Shown piece by piece: positions 34,652-43,605 of a DNA stretch of 49,017 nucleotides. The translations under genes were made by a program, and so were the position numbers. Under the pieces are notes generated by a model. The model did not search any database. It was not told where the DNA came from and saw only the letters and a program-made list of their open reading frames with translations. Source of the DNA: Marivita sp. (GTDB lineage Bacteria; Pseudomonadota; Alphaproteobacteria; Rhodobacterales; Rhodobacteraceae); NCBI RefSeq assembly GCF_020055675.1, contig NZ_JAIPUS010000024.1, positions 1 through 49,017 of the forward strand, given 5' to 3'. How positions within the stretch are numbered: position 1 is the first letter of the stretch; every line of letters begins with the position of its first letter.

Positions 34652-35143
34652 TTACGCTTCGCCGCCGGCACTTTCTCCGCTCATGTAGATCGACATGAAG
34701 GACGGCTCGCCCATCCGCTTCAGTGTCGCGAGCTGGCGGTCGAGCCACTCCCAGTGGCCCTCCTCGTCCAGCACGATGGTTTCGAACAAAGAGCGGGTTC
34801 CGATATCGTTCGCGTCGGCGGCGTCTTGCGCCGCCTTGCTGTAGAAGTCGATCGCGCCCTTTTCCTCGGACTTGTCGGCCTCGAAGAGGCTTTCAAGGGT
34901 CTTTGCCATCTTGGGGGTCTTTGTCGCGCTCAACTCGGGCGTGCCGCCCAGGAACATGATGCGGTCGATGAATTGGCCGGCATGGCCAAGCTCTTCGTGC
35001 ATCTCTTCGCGCATGCGGCTGGCCAGCTTGTCCAGTCCCCAATCCTCGAGTGTGTGGGCATGCAGCAGGTACTGATTGACGGCGGTCAGCTCCATCGCCA
35101 ATGCGGTTTGCAGGTTCTCTATACTCTTGCTCTTGTCTGTCAT
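34652..35143 (-). CDS. Bacterioferritin-like protein lacking the haem Met
   Basis: 163-residue ferritin-fold protein. The ferroxidase ligands align residue for residue with E. coli Bfr: Glu18 (MELTAVNQY), Glu51, His54, Glu93/94, Glu127 and His130 (DEEGH). The haem ligand Met52 is Leu here (EELGHAG), so intersubunit b-haem should be absent or bound differently. A 7-residue longer loop lies between helices C and D than in E. coli. The ATG at 35143 has GAGG 6 nt upstream. It stores iron or detoxifies Fe/H2O2 in the cytoplasm. The name Bfr-like is safer than Bfr. Confidence 0.88.
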   Translation of the reverse strand: MTDKSKSIENLQTALAMELTAVNQYLLHAHTLEDWGLDKLASRMREEMHEELGHAGQFIDRIMFLGGTPELSATKTPKMAKTLESLFEADKSEEKGAIDFYSKAAQDAADANDIGTRSLFETIVLDEEGHWEWLDRQLATLKRMGEPSFMSIYMSGESAGGEA

Positions 35144-35451
35144 GCGTGTCCTCGTTTGATTCCGCGGATCAATCAAAGGTATGCATGTTTCAGACGGTTT
35201 AAACCTTTGGCGCCAAAATCGCGCGGCGTTGACCACCGGAGCCTCCGGTCGCCTTCTTTGCCGGTTCTGTCACTTCGGCACATGAGATTTCGGCCGTCAC
35301 GCGCTTTTGCAGGCCGCGCTCATCGCCTGGGCGCCGGCCGCTCGTTCACTGGACCGTACAGTGATTCTGCCGTTCGGGGGCGTTTTTTTCCGGCGAACGG
35401 GCGCTGCCACGCAACCGCGTCAGGTGAATTCACTCTGCGCGCAGGCGGTGA
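35144..35451. other. Intergenic region between bacterioferritin-like gene and hemF
   Basis: 308 bases without a supported gene. It holds an inverted repeat TTGAT-N7-ATCAA (35156-35172) close to the bacterioferritin-like start, a GGTTTAAACC palindrome about 50 bp further out, and a 7-bp stem CCGTTCG/CGAACGG (35370-35400) with a T-rich loop after the hemF stop, which may help end the hemF transcript. Confidence 0.5.
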
Positions 35452-36357
35452 TCACACCCATTTCGCCAAGGGCGGCAGGCTCATCAACACGGCATTGGCA
35501 TCATGCCCGGTTTCCAGCCCGAACTTGGTGCCCCGGTCATAGACGAGGTTGTATTCGGCATAGAGGCCGCGATGGACCAGCTGGGTGTCCTTGTCCGCAT
35601 CGGTCCACTGCTGCACGCGGCGTTTTTCGACCAAGGGGAGAAAGGCCGGCAGGAACGCGCGGCCAATATCCTGTGTCATGGCGAAATCCGTGTCCCAGTC
35701 ACCGGTGTTGTGATCGTCCATGAAGATGCCGCCGACACCGCGTGCGCGGCCCCGGTGGGGGATATAGAAATAGTCATCGGCCCACGCCTTGAGCCTTGGG
35801 TATTGGTCGGCCCCATGCGGGTCGAGATGCTGTTTCTGGGTGGCGTGGAAATGCGCGGTGTCCTCGGGGTATTCGATGCAGGGGTTCAGATCGGAGCCGC
35901 CGCCGAACCACCAGGCATGCGGGGTCCAGAACATGCGTGTGTTCATATGGACCGCCGGGCAATGCGGGTTCTGCATATGCGCAACCAGGCTGATGCCCGA
36001 CGCCCAGAAGCGCGGATCGTCTTTCATGCCGGGAATGCCCTTGCGCGCGGCCATGGCGTGTTGCGCGCGGTCGCCCAGCGTGCCGTAGACGGTGGAGACA
36101 TTGACACCGACCTTTTCGAACACGCGCCCGCCGCGCATGACGCTCATCAATCCGCCACCGGCATCCGACCCATCGTCGGATTTGCGCTGGGTTTCGGTCA
36201 CGTCGAAGCGCCCCGGTGCGGCGTCGTTCAGCGGGCCGCTATCGTGGCTGTCTTCGAGCCCTTCGAAGGCGGTCACGATCTGATCGCGCAACGTGCGGAA
36301 CCATGCTGCGGCGCGGTCTTTTTCGTGGGTAAAATTCGAAGCGGGCGTGTCCGTCAT
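35452..36357 (-). CDS. hemF: Oxygen-dependent coproporphyrinogen III oxidase
   Basis: 301-residue aerobic CPO, the same step as HemN but using O2. Family blocks are visible: GGGLMSVMRGGRVFEKVGVN, the HMNTRMFW...WWFGGGSDLNP region and GIFMDDHNTGDWDTDF. It ends at LPPLAKWV, without the C-terminal extension of the E. coli enzyme; I take this as a lineage form rather than a truncation. GAGGA lies 7 nt before the ATG at 36357, and upstream in-frame starts are rejected. Confidence 0.94.
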   Translation of the reverse strand: MTDTPASNFTHEKDRAAAWFRTLRDQIVTAFEGLEDSHDSGPLNDAAPGRFDVTETQRKSDDGSDAGGGLMSVMRGGRVFEKVGVNVSTVYGTLGDRAQHAMAARKGIPGMKDDPRFWASGISLVAHMQNPHCPAVHMNTRMFWTPHAWWFGGGSDLNPCIEYPEDTAHFHATQKQHLDPHGADQYPRLKAWADDYFYIPHRGRARGVGGIFMDDHNTGDWDTDFAMTQDIGRAFLPAFLPLVEKRRVQQWTDADKDTQLVHRGLYAEYNLVYDRGTKFGLETGHDANAVLMSLPPLAKWV

Positions 36358-36448
36358 GTCGATGTCCTCTGATTGTGACGCAACACTACAGCGCAGACGC
36401 GAAATCACAAGCCAGTGCAAGGGTTTGGAGCGCCCTGCGCCCTGTCGG

Positions 36449-37252
36449 TCAATGCGCCGGGGCGTCGACCGCATCGACCAGCGTGCGCCCGCCGTCGATT
36501 GTCATGATCTGGCCGGTGATGAAACCGGCCCCTTCGCTGGACAGGAATTGCACCGCCTGCGCCAGTTCGGACGGGCTGGCAATGCGGGAGAGCGGGGTGT
36601 TTTCCTCGATCTCTTCGCGGAAGCCGTCGTTTTCCCTGAGCGATTGTTTCAGGCTGGCGGACATGACGGAGCCGAGGGAGACGGAATTCACGCGGATGCG
36701 GTATTCGGCCAGAGACACGGCGAGCGAGCGGGTGAGCTGGTCCAGCGCCGCCATGGAGACGGAAAAGCCGAGCAGTTCGGGCTGGGTCCGGCGCGCCGCG
36801 ATGGAGGACAGGTTTATGATCGCGCCGGCCTGTCCCTCTTCCTTGCCCTCGGCCTGTTTGATCATGCGGTTGGCAACCATCTGCGACAGGCGAAACGTAT
36901 TCGTCACGTTTTGCTGCATGAGCGATTCGAGCGTCATGTCGTCCAGATCGAGCGGGTTCGAAGGCAGGACCTGACGGCTTGCATTGACGAGGATATCGAC
37001 ACGGTCGAAGGCGTCGATGGTGGCAGAGAGCAGGTTGGCCAGCGTCAGCCGTTCGCGCAGATCCCCGGCATAATACCGGATGTTGCCGTCCTCCTCGGGG
37101 AGGGCGCCGCATTCATGCGCGAGGCGTGCCTCGTCCATGTCGGCAAACATGACGTTCGCCCCACGGTCGACGAAATGCCGCGCGATGGCCAGGCCGACGC
37201 CATTGGCGGCACCGGTCACGATGGCGGTCTTGCCTTCGATTGAAAATGACAT
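36449..37252 (-). CDS. SDR-family protein with degenerate active site
   Basis: 267-residue Rossmann-fold protein of the short-chain dehydrogenase superfamily. The cofactor motif is normal (TGAANGVG, 13-20), as are NLSS with Ser150 and the PG-motif region. The catalytic YxxxK is Phe163-x3-Met167 (GFSVSMAALDQL), and the NNAG motif reads NASR (90-93). Without Tyr and Lys, classical hydride transfer is unlikely; it may be a cofactor-binding or structural protein. It lies 14 bp downstream of the RsmC-like gene. The reading frame is otherwise clean, with no sign of decay. Confidence 0.85.
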   Translation of the reverse strand: MSFSIEGKTAIVTGAANGVGLAIARHFVDRGANVMFADMDEARLAHECGALPEEDGNIRYYAGDLRERLTLANLLSATIDAFDRVDILVNASRQVLPSNPLDLDDMTLESLMQQNVTNTFRLSQMVANRMIKQAEGKEEGQAGAIINLSSIAARRTQPELLGFSVSMAALDQLTRSLAVSLAEYRIRVNSVSLGSVMSASLKQSLRENDGFREEIEENTPLSRIASPSELAQAVQFLSSEGAGFITGQIMTIDGGRTLVDAVDAPAH

Positions 37253-37266
37253 CGGCGTTTGTCCTT

Positions 37267-38280
37267 TTAGCGGCGTCTTGTGCGCGCGGGCGTATCGGGC
37301 GTCCGGGGCTGGTCGGCTTGCAGGATTTTGAATCGCGGGTCGTCGCCGCGGTCTTGCACCGTGCCAAAGCTGTTCGCCAGTGTCGTCTCATAGGGCAAAT
37401 GCCGATTCGCGACCATGAAAAGCGTGCCCTTGGGTCTGAGAAGCCGCGCCGCCGCACGGATGAAGGCCTGGCCCAGCGCGGTGTCGGGGGTGCGGCTGGT
37501 GTGGAAGGGCGGGTTCATCACCACCCAGTCGAGCGTGCCGCGCGGGCCCCATGACGTTGCATCTGCCCAATGGAAGGTCACGCGCGGGTCGGTGACATTG
37601 TGTTCGGCGCAGGCAAGGGCGCGGTGGTCCGCCTCGACGAGGTCGATCCCGGTCACACCGGGGATTTCGAGCAGATGTCTTGTCAGAAACCCCCAGCCGC
37701 CGCCAAGATCGGCGCCCTGTCCCTTGAGCGATTTGGGCAGGCCGTCCAGCAGCGCGACGGACCCCGGATCGGGGCCATCGGCCGAGAACACGCCGGGTTG
37801 AGTGATCCACCCGTCCGCCACAGGAGCCGGGGCCGGCAGCGCGCAATCGGCGAACGCCGTGCCGGCGTGGAACCAGAACAGCTTGCCATGCGCCTTTGCC
37901 AGCTGCCCTTCGAGCGTGACGCGGGATCTGGCAAATTTCAGCATCGCGTCGATGCCATCGGTTTTGGCCCCGTCGACCAGCACCAGACCACCGGGGGCCG
38001 CCTGTTCCGCCTGCGCGATCAGCCCGCGGGCCAATTCGCGACTGCGCGGCAGGGTGACGTGGACGATATCGGCAGGTCCGGTCGCGTGCGTTGTCGTCTC
38101 AAGGCCCATTGCTGCGAAATGATCGAAGGCCGGTTTGACGTTGTGCTGCACCGTCACGTCACAGCCGTGCAACAGTCCGGGATCCGAATCGATACCGGGT
38201 TCCATCAGAACGACCCGGCTCTGGTCGGGCAGGTCGAACGCGCCTGTCTGGAGGCCGTGGGCAAATCTTGCGAGGGTCAT
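37267..38280 (-). CDS. RsmC-like class I methyltransferase
   Basis: 337 residues. An N-terminal degenerate methyltransferase-like half (about 1-150) and a C-terminal SAM domain with the GADLGGGWGFLTRHLL SAM-binding loop and the catalytic NPPFH motif near residue 257 give the two-lobed layout of RsmC (16S rRNA m2G1207) and RlmG. I cannot tell which guanine is modified. It lies 19 bp after clpS on the same strand and 14 bp before the SDR gene. Confidence 0.85.
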   Translation of the reverse strand: MTLARFAHGLQTGAFDLPDQSRVVLMEPGIDSDPGLLHGCDVTVQHNVKPAFDHFAAMGLETTTHATGPADIVHVTLPRSRELARGLIAQAEQAAPGGLVLVDGAKTDGIDAMLKFARSRVTLEGQLAKAHGKLFWFHAGTAFADCALPAPAPVADGWITQPGVFSADGPDPGSVALLDGLPKSLKGQGADLGGGWGFLTRHLLEIPGVTGIDLVEADHRALACAEHNVTDPRVTFHWADATSWGPRGTLDWVVMNPPFHTSRTPDTALGQAFIRAAARLLRPKGTLFMVANRHLPYETTLANSFGTVQDRGDDPRFKILQADQPRTPDTPARTRRR

Positions 38281-38299
38281 GGGACGGCCGGACCTCCGG

Positions 38300-38659
38300 C
38301 TATTCCTTTTCCATGGTGCATTGCAGCGGATGCTGGTGGCGGCGGGCGAAATCCATCACCTGCCCAACCTTGGTTTCCGCGATCTCGTGGCTGAAAACAC
38401 CAACGACGGCGACGCCTTTCTTGTGCACGGTCAGCATGATTTCAAAGGCCTCTGCATGGGTCATGCCGAAAAACCGTTCCAGCACATGCACGACGAATTC
38501 CATCGGGGTATAGTCATCGTTCAGCAGCAGCACCTTGTAGAGCGGCGGGCGTTTCGTCTTCGTCCGCGTTTCGATGACGACATTCGTATCGTCATCCTCG
38601 TTCGACGGAGGCCCCGCGAGGGGGCGGACGGACGTGATCGGGAGCGACAAATGTGTCAT
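38300..38659 (-). CDS. clpS: ATP-dependent Clp protease adaptor ClpS
   Basis: 119-residue N-end-rule adaptor that hands substrates with Leu/Phe/Tyr/Trp N termini to ClpAP. It has the core [20 protein letters not shown] with the Asn-Asp-Asp substrate pocket residues and the ClpA-contact [11 protein letters not shown] block, after a disordered N terminus. The ATG at 38659 gives the usual length; an upstream ATG at 38689 is possible, and neither has a strong ribosome site. clpA is not adjacent. It is divergent from the HAD gene. Confidence 0.93.
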   Translation of the reverse strand: MTHLSLPITSVRPLAGPPSNEDDDTNVVIETRTKTKRPPLYKVLLLNDDYTPMEFVVHVLERFFGMTHAEAFEIMLTVHKKGVAVVGVFSHEIAETKVGQVMDFARRHQHPLQCTMEKE

Positions 38660-38744
38660 GCGTGCGCAAGAGCCTTGGGTTCTGTACATGTCTTGGAGCA
38701 TATAACCTGTCCTGGCTTGGAGAAAAGAGGCGCGAGACCACGAT

Positions 38745-39443
38745 ATGGCCCGAAATTTACAAACCATCGGTTTCGATGCCGATGACACGCTTTGGCACAA
38801 CGAGCGGTTTTTCAAACTGACGCAGGCGCGATTCGAAGAGCTTTTGTCGGATTATACAGATGCCGCCATACTGCATGACCGGCTTCTGGAGGCGGAGCGC
38901 CGCAATATCGGGCAATACGGGTTCGGGGTCAAAGGCTTTGTCCTGTCGATGATCGAAACAGCGATAGACGTGACCGACGGGGCCGTGCCGGGGCATGTGA
39001 TCCGCAAGTTGCTGGATGCCGGCCAGGACATGCTGGCCCATCCAATCGAGCTTTTGCCACATGCCATGGACACGGTGGAGGCGCTGGCCCATGACTATCG
39101 GATCGTGCTGATCACCAAGGGCGATCTGCTGCACCAGGAACGCAAGCTCGCTCAATCCGGGCTGGGAGAGGTGTTCGATGACGTTGCCATCGTTTCGGAA
39201 AAGACGCCCGACACCTATGCATCCGTCTTCGGCGCGCACCCCGGAGGACCGGGCCGGGCGATGATGGTGGGCAATTCGATGCGATCTGACGTGGTCCCGG
39301 CAGTGACGGCAGGAAGCTGGGGTGTGTTTGTGCCGCACGGGATCGAGTGGGACCTGGAAAAGGCCGACCCGCCGCAAAGCCCCAGGTACCGGACCATCGA
39401 AACCCTGGGCGATTTGCCGCCGCTGATCGCGGAAATCGGCTGA
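38745..39443 (+). CDS. HAD-superfamily hydrolase
   Basis: 232 residues. HAD motif I is FDADDTLW, with nucleophile Asp11 and acid/base Asp13. Motif II is ITKGD, motif III is the Lys in SEKTPDTY, and motif IV is [11 protein letters not shown] helical cap lies between motifs I and II. It is most likely a phosphatase of a small phosphorylated metabolite; substrate unknown. Followed by about 200 bp of AT-richer intergenic DNA. Confidence 0.88.
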   Translation: MARNLQTIGFDADDTLWHNERFFKLTQARFEELLSDYTDAAILHDRLLEAERRNIGQYGFGVKGFVLSMIETAIDVTDGAVPGHVIRKLLDAGQDMLAHPIELLPHAMDTVEALAHDYRIVLITKGDLLHQERKLAQSGLGEVFDDVAIVSEKTPDTYASVFGAHPGGPGRAMMVGNSMRSDVVPAVTAGSWGVFVPHGIEWDLEKADPPQSPRYRTIETLGDLPPLIAEIG

Positions 39444-39511
39444 ACGCCCCCCCCGCATTGCTGCGCCTGGTTAGGGAAAATGGCCCAGGTAGTAAGCGAA
39501 CGCCCCGGGCG

Positions 39512-39525
39512 CGCAACATGTTGCG
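39512..39525. promoter_or_regulatory. Perfect 14-bp palindrome upstream of the carboxypeptidase gene
   Basis: CGCAACATGTTGCG is a perfect palindrome in the 218-bp gap between the HAD gene and the carboxypeptidase. It overlaps two tiny frames, MLRRLP-stop and MKSG-stop (39535-39549), the second preceded by a strong GGAGG. Operator or leader cistron are both guesses. Confidence 0.35.
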
Positions 39526-39661
39526 GAGGTTGCCATGAAATCAGGCTAAAAACGTATAAAAATAAGCGCTTTATCGCTCACCTCTCATGTGCTACTTTTG
39601 TCATTAATAAAAAAGCCGACCGGAAAAATTCGGCGGCGTGAGGCAGATAAAGGCGGATATC

Positions 39662-41212
39662 GTGACAGGACGGCGTAAAGTGCCGGGCCGGGTAGGCCTG
39701 TACGTGATCACTGCAATTTGGCTGGCCGTGCTTTTACCATTCAGCGCAATGGCCGCGCCGTATGCGGGAATGGTCATGGATGCCCGAAATGGCGAGGTGC
39801 TCCATTCGGAAAACGCCGACACACGGCTGCATCCGGCCTCTCTTACGAAAATGATGACGCTGTATGTCGTGTTCGAAGCGGTTCAGAACGGCGAAATCAC
39901 CATGGACACCAAGGTTCGCATCTCTCGCAACGCGGCATCCGAACCGCCGTCGAAATTGGGCCTGCGTGCGGGATCGACGATCCAGCTGCGCTACCTGGTG
40001 CGCGCGGCTGCGGTCAAGTCGGCCAATGATTCCGCAACGGCGCTTGCCGAGGCGATCTCGGGATCCGAAGCCGCATTTGCACGGCGGATGAACCGGACGG
40101 CGAAAGCGCTGGGGATGACGCGCACCACGTTCAAGAACGCGCATGGCCTGACCGAAAGCGGGCATCTGTCGACCGCGCGGGACATGACGATCCTCGGGCG
40201 GCATGTTCTTTATGACTACCCGCAGTATTACAACCTGTTCTCGCGTCGAAGCACACATGCGGGGCTCAAGACCGTGGCGCACACCAACCGCAGGTTTCTC
40301 AACAGCTACCAAGGGGCGGACGGAATCAAGACCGGGTACACACGCGCCGCCGGTTTCAACCTCACCGCCTCGGCCGAACGCGGCAGCGAACGCATCATCG
40401 TGACGGTGTTCGGCGGCAATTCGACCAGAACACGCAACGCACAGGTGGCAAAGCTGATGGATCTGGGGTTCCGCAAGGCGCCAAGCCGGATGGCCCTGCG
40501 CAAACCGAGCAAGCCACCCTATCTGGGGCCGGATGCGTCGGGGGCGGATGAGGTGATCATTGCCAGCAGCCAGACCCCCTCGACGAGCACGCGGGCAAAG
40601 TCCATTCGGGTCGTTGCCGCCGCCGTGAAATCGAGCCTGCGGCCCCAGGCGAGACCTGTTGCCGAACCCGCCCTGCCGGACATGTTGGTCGCCGAATTGC
40701 AGGACGACATTCAATCCGTCCTGGCCGAGGTGCAGACCGAGGACGTGCAGGAGGTTGCCGCCACAGCCGCCAAGCTGGCGCTGGCGGGCGCGCCGGTCGA
40801 AACCGCCCAGGCCGCCGAGATCAGCGCGGCCAAGACCGCGCCAAGCGCATCGCCCAAGCCGGTTGTGCGACCCAGGACCTTGGTGCTGGCCTCGGCCAGC
40901 AACGACAGCAACACGTCGGATGCGCCCGCGACAGACCGCAAAGCCGAGGTCGTGACACGTATTTCCACGTCTGGCGGACGGCATTGGGGGATCAATGTCG
41001 GACGCTATCCCAGCCGGTTCGCAGCCGAAAAGGCACTGCTCAAGACCGCCTTGGCCGAAATGTCGACGCTGGACGGATCGTTGCGCAAGGTGGTGAACGG
41101 CGCGCGTGGGTATGATGCGAATTTCATGGGGCTGACGCGGGAGGCCGCGGATCTTGCGTGCCGCAGGCTTCAGGCGCGGCAAGTTACGTGCTTCATGATC
41201 GGGCCAAGCTGA
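39662..41212 (+). CDS. D-alanyl-D-alanine carboxypeptidase with SPOR domain
   Basis: 516-residue penicillin-binding protein of the DacA/DacF (S11) family. The signal peptide ends near AMAAP. Catalytic motifs are SLTK (Ser60, Lys63), SAN (120-122) and KTG (223-225), all intact. A Pro/Ala-rich linker leads to a C-terminal SPOR domain (about 435-516, WGINVGRYPSRFAAEKAL), which binds denuded glycan at division sites. It trims the fifth D-Ala of murein in the periplasm. The GTG at 39662 has AAGG 9 nt upstream; a GTG at 39638 without one is the alternative. Confidence 0.9.
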   Translation: MTGRRKVPGRVGLYVITAIWLAVLLPFSAMAAPYAGMVMDARNGEVLHSENADTRLHPASLTKMMTLYVVFEAVQNGEITMDTKVRISRNAASEPPSKLGLRAGSTIQLRYLVRAAAVKSANDSATALAEAISGSEAAFARRMNRTAKALGMTRTTFKNAHGLTESGHLSTARDMTILGRHVLYDYPQYYNLFSRRSTHAGLKTVAHTNRRFLNSYQGADGIKTGYTRAAGFNLTASAERGSERIIVTVFGGNSTRTRNAQVAKLMDLGFRKAPSRMALRKPSKPPYLGPDASGADEVIIASSQTPSTSTRAKSIRVVAAAVKSSLRPQARPVAEPALPDMLVAELQDDIQSVLAEVQTEDVQEVAATAAKLALAGAPVETAQAAEISAAKTAPSASPKPVVRPRTLVLASASNDSNTSDAPATDRKAEVVTRISTSGGRHWGINVGRYPSRFAAEKALLKTALAEMSTLDGSLRKVVNGARGYDANFMGLTREAADLACRRLQARQVTCFMIGPS

Positions 41213-41228
41213 GGCCCGATGCCGGGTG

Positions 41229-41387
41229 TCAGGGTTTTGGGTGGTCGTCGTAATCGTCCGACAATATGCGCTGCGCCGCACCTTCGGGGTCTTCGTATTG
41301 GCGCGACTTGACGGTAAACACGAACGCCGCAAGCCCGATCCCGCCAAGGATCAGCGATACTGGAATCAGGTAGGCAAGCACGTTCAT
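41229..41387 (-). CDS. ccoS: cbb3 oxidase assembly protein CcoS
   Basis: 52 residues, found by direct translation: MNVLAYLIPVSLILGGIGL opens a single membrane helix, followed by the CcoS-type FVFTVKSRQYEDPEGAAQRIL and an acidic tail (SDDYDDHPKP). CcoS is needed for cofactor loading (haem b and CuB) of CcoN. It lies 16 bp after ccoI, in the usual GHIS order. Confidence 0.95.
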   Translation of the reverse strand: MNVLAYLIPVSLILGGIGLAAFVFTVKSRQYEDPEGAAQRILSDDYDDHPKP

Positions 41388-41403
41388 CGACAGCTCCGCT
41401 CGG

Positions 41404-43602
41404 TCATTTCAGTCGCAAGGCGTTCAACGATACCGTAATCGAAGAGGTCGACATCGCCAAGGCCGCGATGAGGGGCGAGCAAAGGCCAGCCACCGCAAGC
41501 GGCACGGCGATGATATTGTACCATGTTGCAATCCGAAAATTCTGGCGGATGCGCCTGATCGCGGTGCGGGAGGTGTCGAGCGCGTCCGAGATCGGATCAA
41601 GCGACTGTCCCAGCAGGACCACGTCGGAGGCGACGCGCGCCGCGTCCAGCGCGGTCGCGGGGGAAATCGACGCGTGGGCGCCCGCCAGTGCGGCGGTATC
41701 ATTGAGCCCGTCGCCCACCATCAGTACGCGATGTCCCTGATATGTCAGGTCGGCCACCTTGGCCGCCTTGTCCTCAGGCAGGGCCTCGGCGATCCATTTG
41801 GCAATGCCGAGACGGGTGGCAAAGGCCTCGACCGCTTGCGTGGTATCGCCGGACATCAGGGTCACATCGTAGCCGTTTTCCTGAAGCCGCGTCACAAGCG
41901 CCTCGGCCCCGTCGCGGATCTGGTCGGCAAAGCGGAACGGCTCGGCCACGGTGTCGCCGACGCGCAGCCACGCGCAGGTGTCGGGGCTTTGGCCGCCGCC
42001 GACCCAGCTTGCGCGGCCAAGCTGAACGGTCTGGCCCTGCCAGGTGGCCTGGGTGCCGTGGCCGGGAAGTTCGGTGATGTTGCCCAGCTTGGCAGGAGCG
42101 ATCCCCGCCGTCCGGATGGCGCGGGCCAGCGATTGCGACAGCGGATGCGACGAGCCGTCGGCCAATGCCAGCGCGATGCCCAGTTCGCGGCGCGCGTGGT
42201 CGTTCAGATTGACGACCTGCGGCGCCCCGGCGGTCAGTGTCCCGGTCTTGTCGAACACCACGGTGTCGACCTGTGCCATGCGTTCGAGCGCCGTCGATTC
42301 CTTGATGAGCAACCCTTTGCGGAACAGACGGCCCGAGGCCGCGGTGGTCACCGCCGGCACGGCCAGCCCAAGGGCGCAGGGACATGTGATGATCAGCACT
42401 GCCGCCGCGATGTTGAGCGCGGTGCGCAGGTCGAGCGTGTAGACAAACCACCCCGCAAAGGCGAGCGCGGACAGGATATGAACCCCCGGCGCATAGAGTT
42501 TCGCCGCCTTGTCGGCGAGCGACGTGTAGCGCGAGCGCCCCGATTCCGCGACCGCCACCAGGTCCGCCATGCGGTGCAGCGAAGTATCGCGCCCCACCGC
42601 ACTCGCGCGGATGGTGAGAGGCCCGGTCAGGTTTACCTCGCCGGCGCTGACGGTGGCACCGGGACCCGCGTAGATGGGCCGCGTTTCGCCGGTGAGCAGC
42701 GACCGGTCAAGCTCGGACTGGCCGTCGACGATGTCTCCGTCAACCGGCATGCGCCCACCGGGCCGCACGCGGATCAGGTCGCCAATGGCCAATTCGGATG
42801 CGGGCACCTGTTCTTCCGCGGCGCCATCGCTTGTATCGGTCACGCGCGACACGCGCGGCACTTCGAGCGCGGCCAGTTCCTCGGCCGCAGAGCGCGCGGC
42901 GGCGCGGGTGCGGTGATCCAGGTAGCGCCCCGCCAGAAGAAAGAAGGTCAGCGTGATCGCCGCGTCGAAATAGGCATGTTCGCCCGACAGCGACGTTTCC
43001 CATAGCGACGTGCCCAGGGCCAGCAATATGGCCAGCGAGATCGGCACATCCATGTTGAGCCGCCCGGCCCGGAGCGCGGTCCAGGCGTGTTTGAAGAAGG
43101 GCTGCGCAGAGAACGCGATCGTCGGCAGCGCGATCGCGGCCGAGATCCAGTGGAACATGTCGCGTGTCGGACCCTCTGCGCCCGACCAGACGGCCACCGA
43201 CAGGAGCATCACGTTCATCGCGGCGAAGCCGGCGACCGCCAGCCGCATCAACAGGTCGCGCCCCGCCTTGTCTGTTTCGGTGGCCCGCAGGGCGGTGCTG
43301 TCCAGCTCGTGTGCCTCGAACCCGGCGTTTTCGAGAACCTTGATCAGGTCCTGCGCCGTGGTGCCGGGGGCCGCATCGATCTGGGCGCGTTTCAGGGTGA
43401 GGTTGACGCGCGCGCCCCTGACACCGTCGGTTGCGCCAAGCAGACCTTCGACCCCGGAGATACAGGCCGCGCAGTGGATCGATGGCAGCGACAGCACGAT
43501 GTTCACGTCACTTGGCTGGGCCGCATCCGCGAGCGCTTCGGCCGCCGGGGCAGCAGAGCAGGCAGGACAGGCCGAAGCGGCGGGGCGCATCGCGACAGTC
43601 AT
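41404..43602 (-). CDS. ccoI: Copper-exporting P1B ATPase CcoI (FixI)
   Basis: 732 residues. The N-terminal cysteine cluster is CPAC, and the HMA-like metal domain has HCAAC (Cys44, Cys47). Eight predicted membrane helices include the CPC metal site (ITCPCALGLAVP). The phosphorylation motif is DKTGTLT and the hinge GDGLNDTAAL. It delivers copper across the membrane for cbb3 maturation rather than for resistance, as its position between ccoH and ccoS shows. Confidence 0.96.
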   Translation of the reverse strand: MTVAMRPAASACPACSAAPAAEALADAAQPSDVNIVLSLPSIHCAACISGVEGLLGATDGVRGARVNLTLKRAQIDAAPGTTAQDLIKVLENAGFEAHELDSTALRATETDKAGRDLLMRLAVAGFAAMNVMLLSVAVWSGAEGPTRDMFHWISAAIALPTIAFSAQPFFKHAWTALRAGRLNMDVPISLAILLALGTSLWETSLSGEHAYFDAAITLTFFLLAGRYLDHRTRAAARSAAEELAALEVPRVSRVTDTSDGAAEEQVPASELAIGDLIRVRPGGRMPVDGDIVDGQSELDRSLLTGETRPIYAGPGATVSAGEVNLTGPLTIRASAVGRDTSLHRMADLVAVAESGRSRYTSLADKAAKLYAPGVHILSALAFAGWFVYTLDLRTALNIAAAVLIITCPCALGLAVPAVTTAASGRLFRKGLLIKESTALERMAQVDTVVFDKTGTLTAGAPQVVNLNDHARRELGIALALADGSSHPLSQSLARAIRTAGIAPAKLGNITELPGHGTQATWQGQTVQLGRASWVGGGQSPDTCAWLRVGDTVAEPFRFADQIRDGAEALVTRLQENGYDVTLMSGDTTQAVEAFATRLGIAKWIAEALPEDKAAKVADLTYQGHRVLMVGDGLNDTAALAGAHASISPATALDAARVASDVVLLGQSLDPISDALDTSRTAIRRIRQNFRIATWYNIIAVPLAVAGLCSPLIAALAMSTSSITVSLNALRLK

Positions 43603-43605
43603 GGA

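Noticed and set aside
35156-35172. TTGAT-N7-ATCAA near the bacterioferritin-like gene
   Set aside because: FNR sites need a 4-bp spacer. The repeat sits about 13 bp from the start codon, next to the ribosome site.
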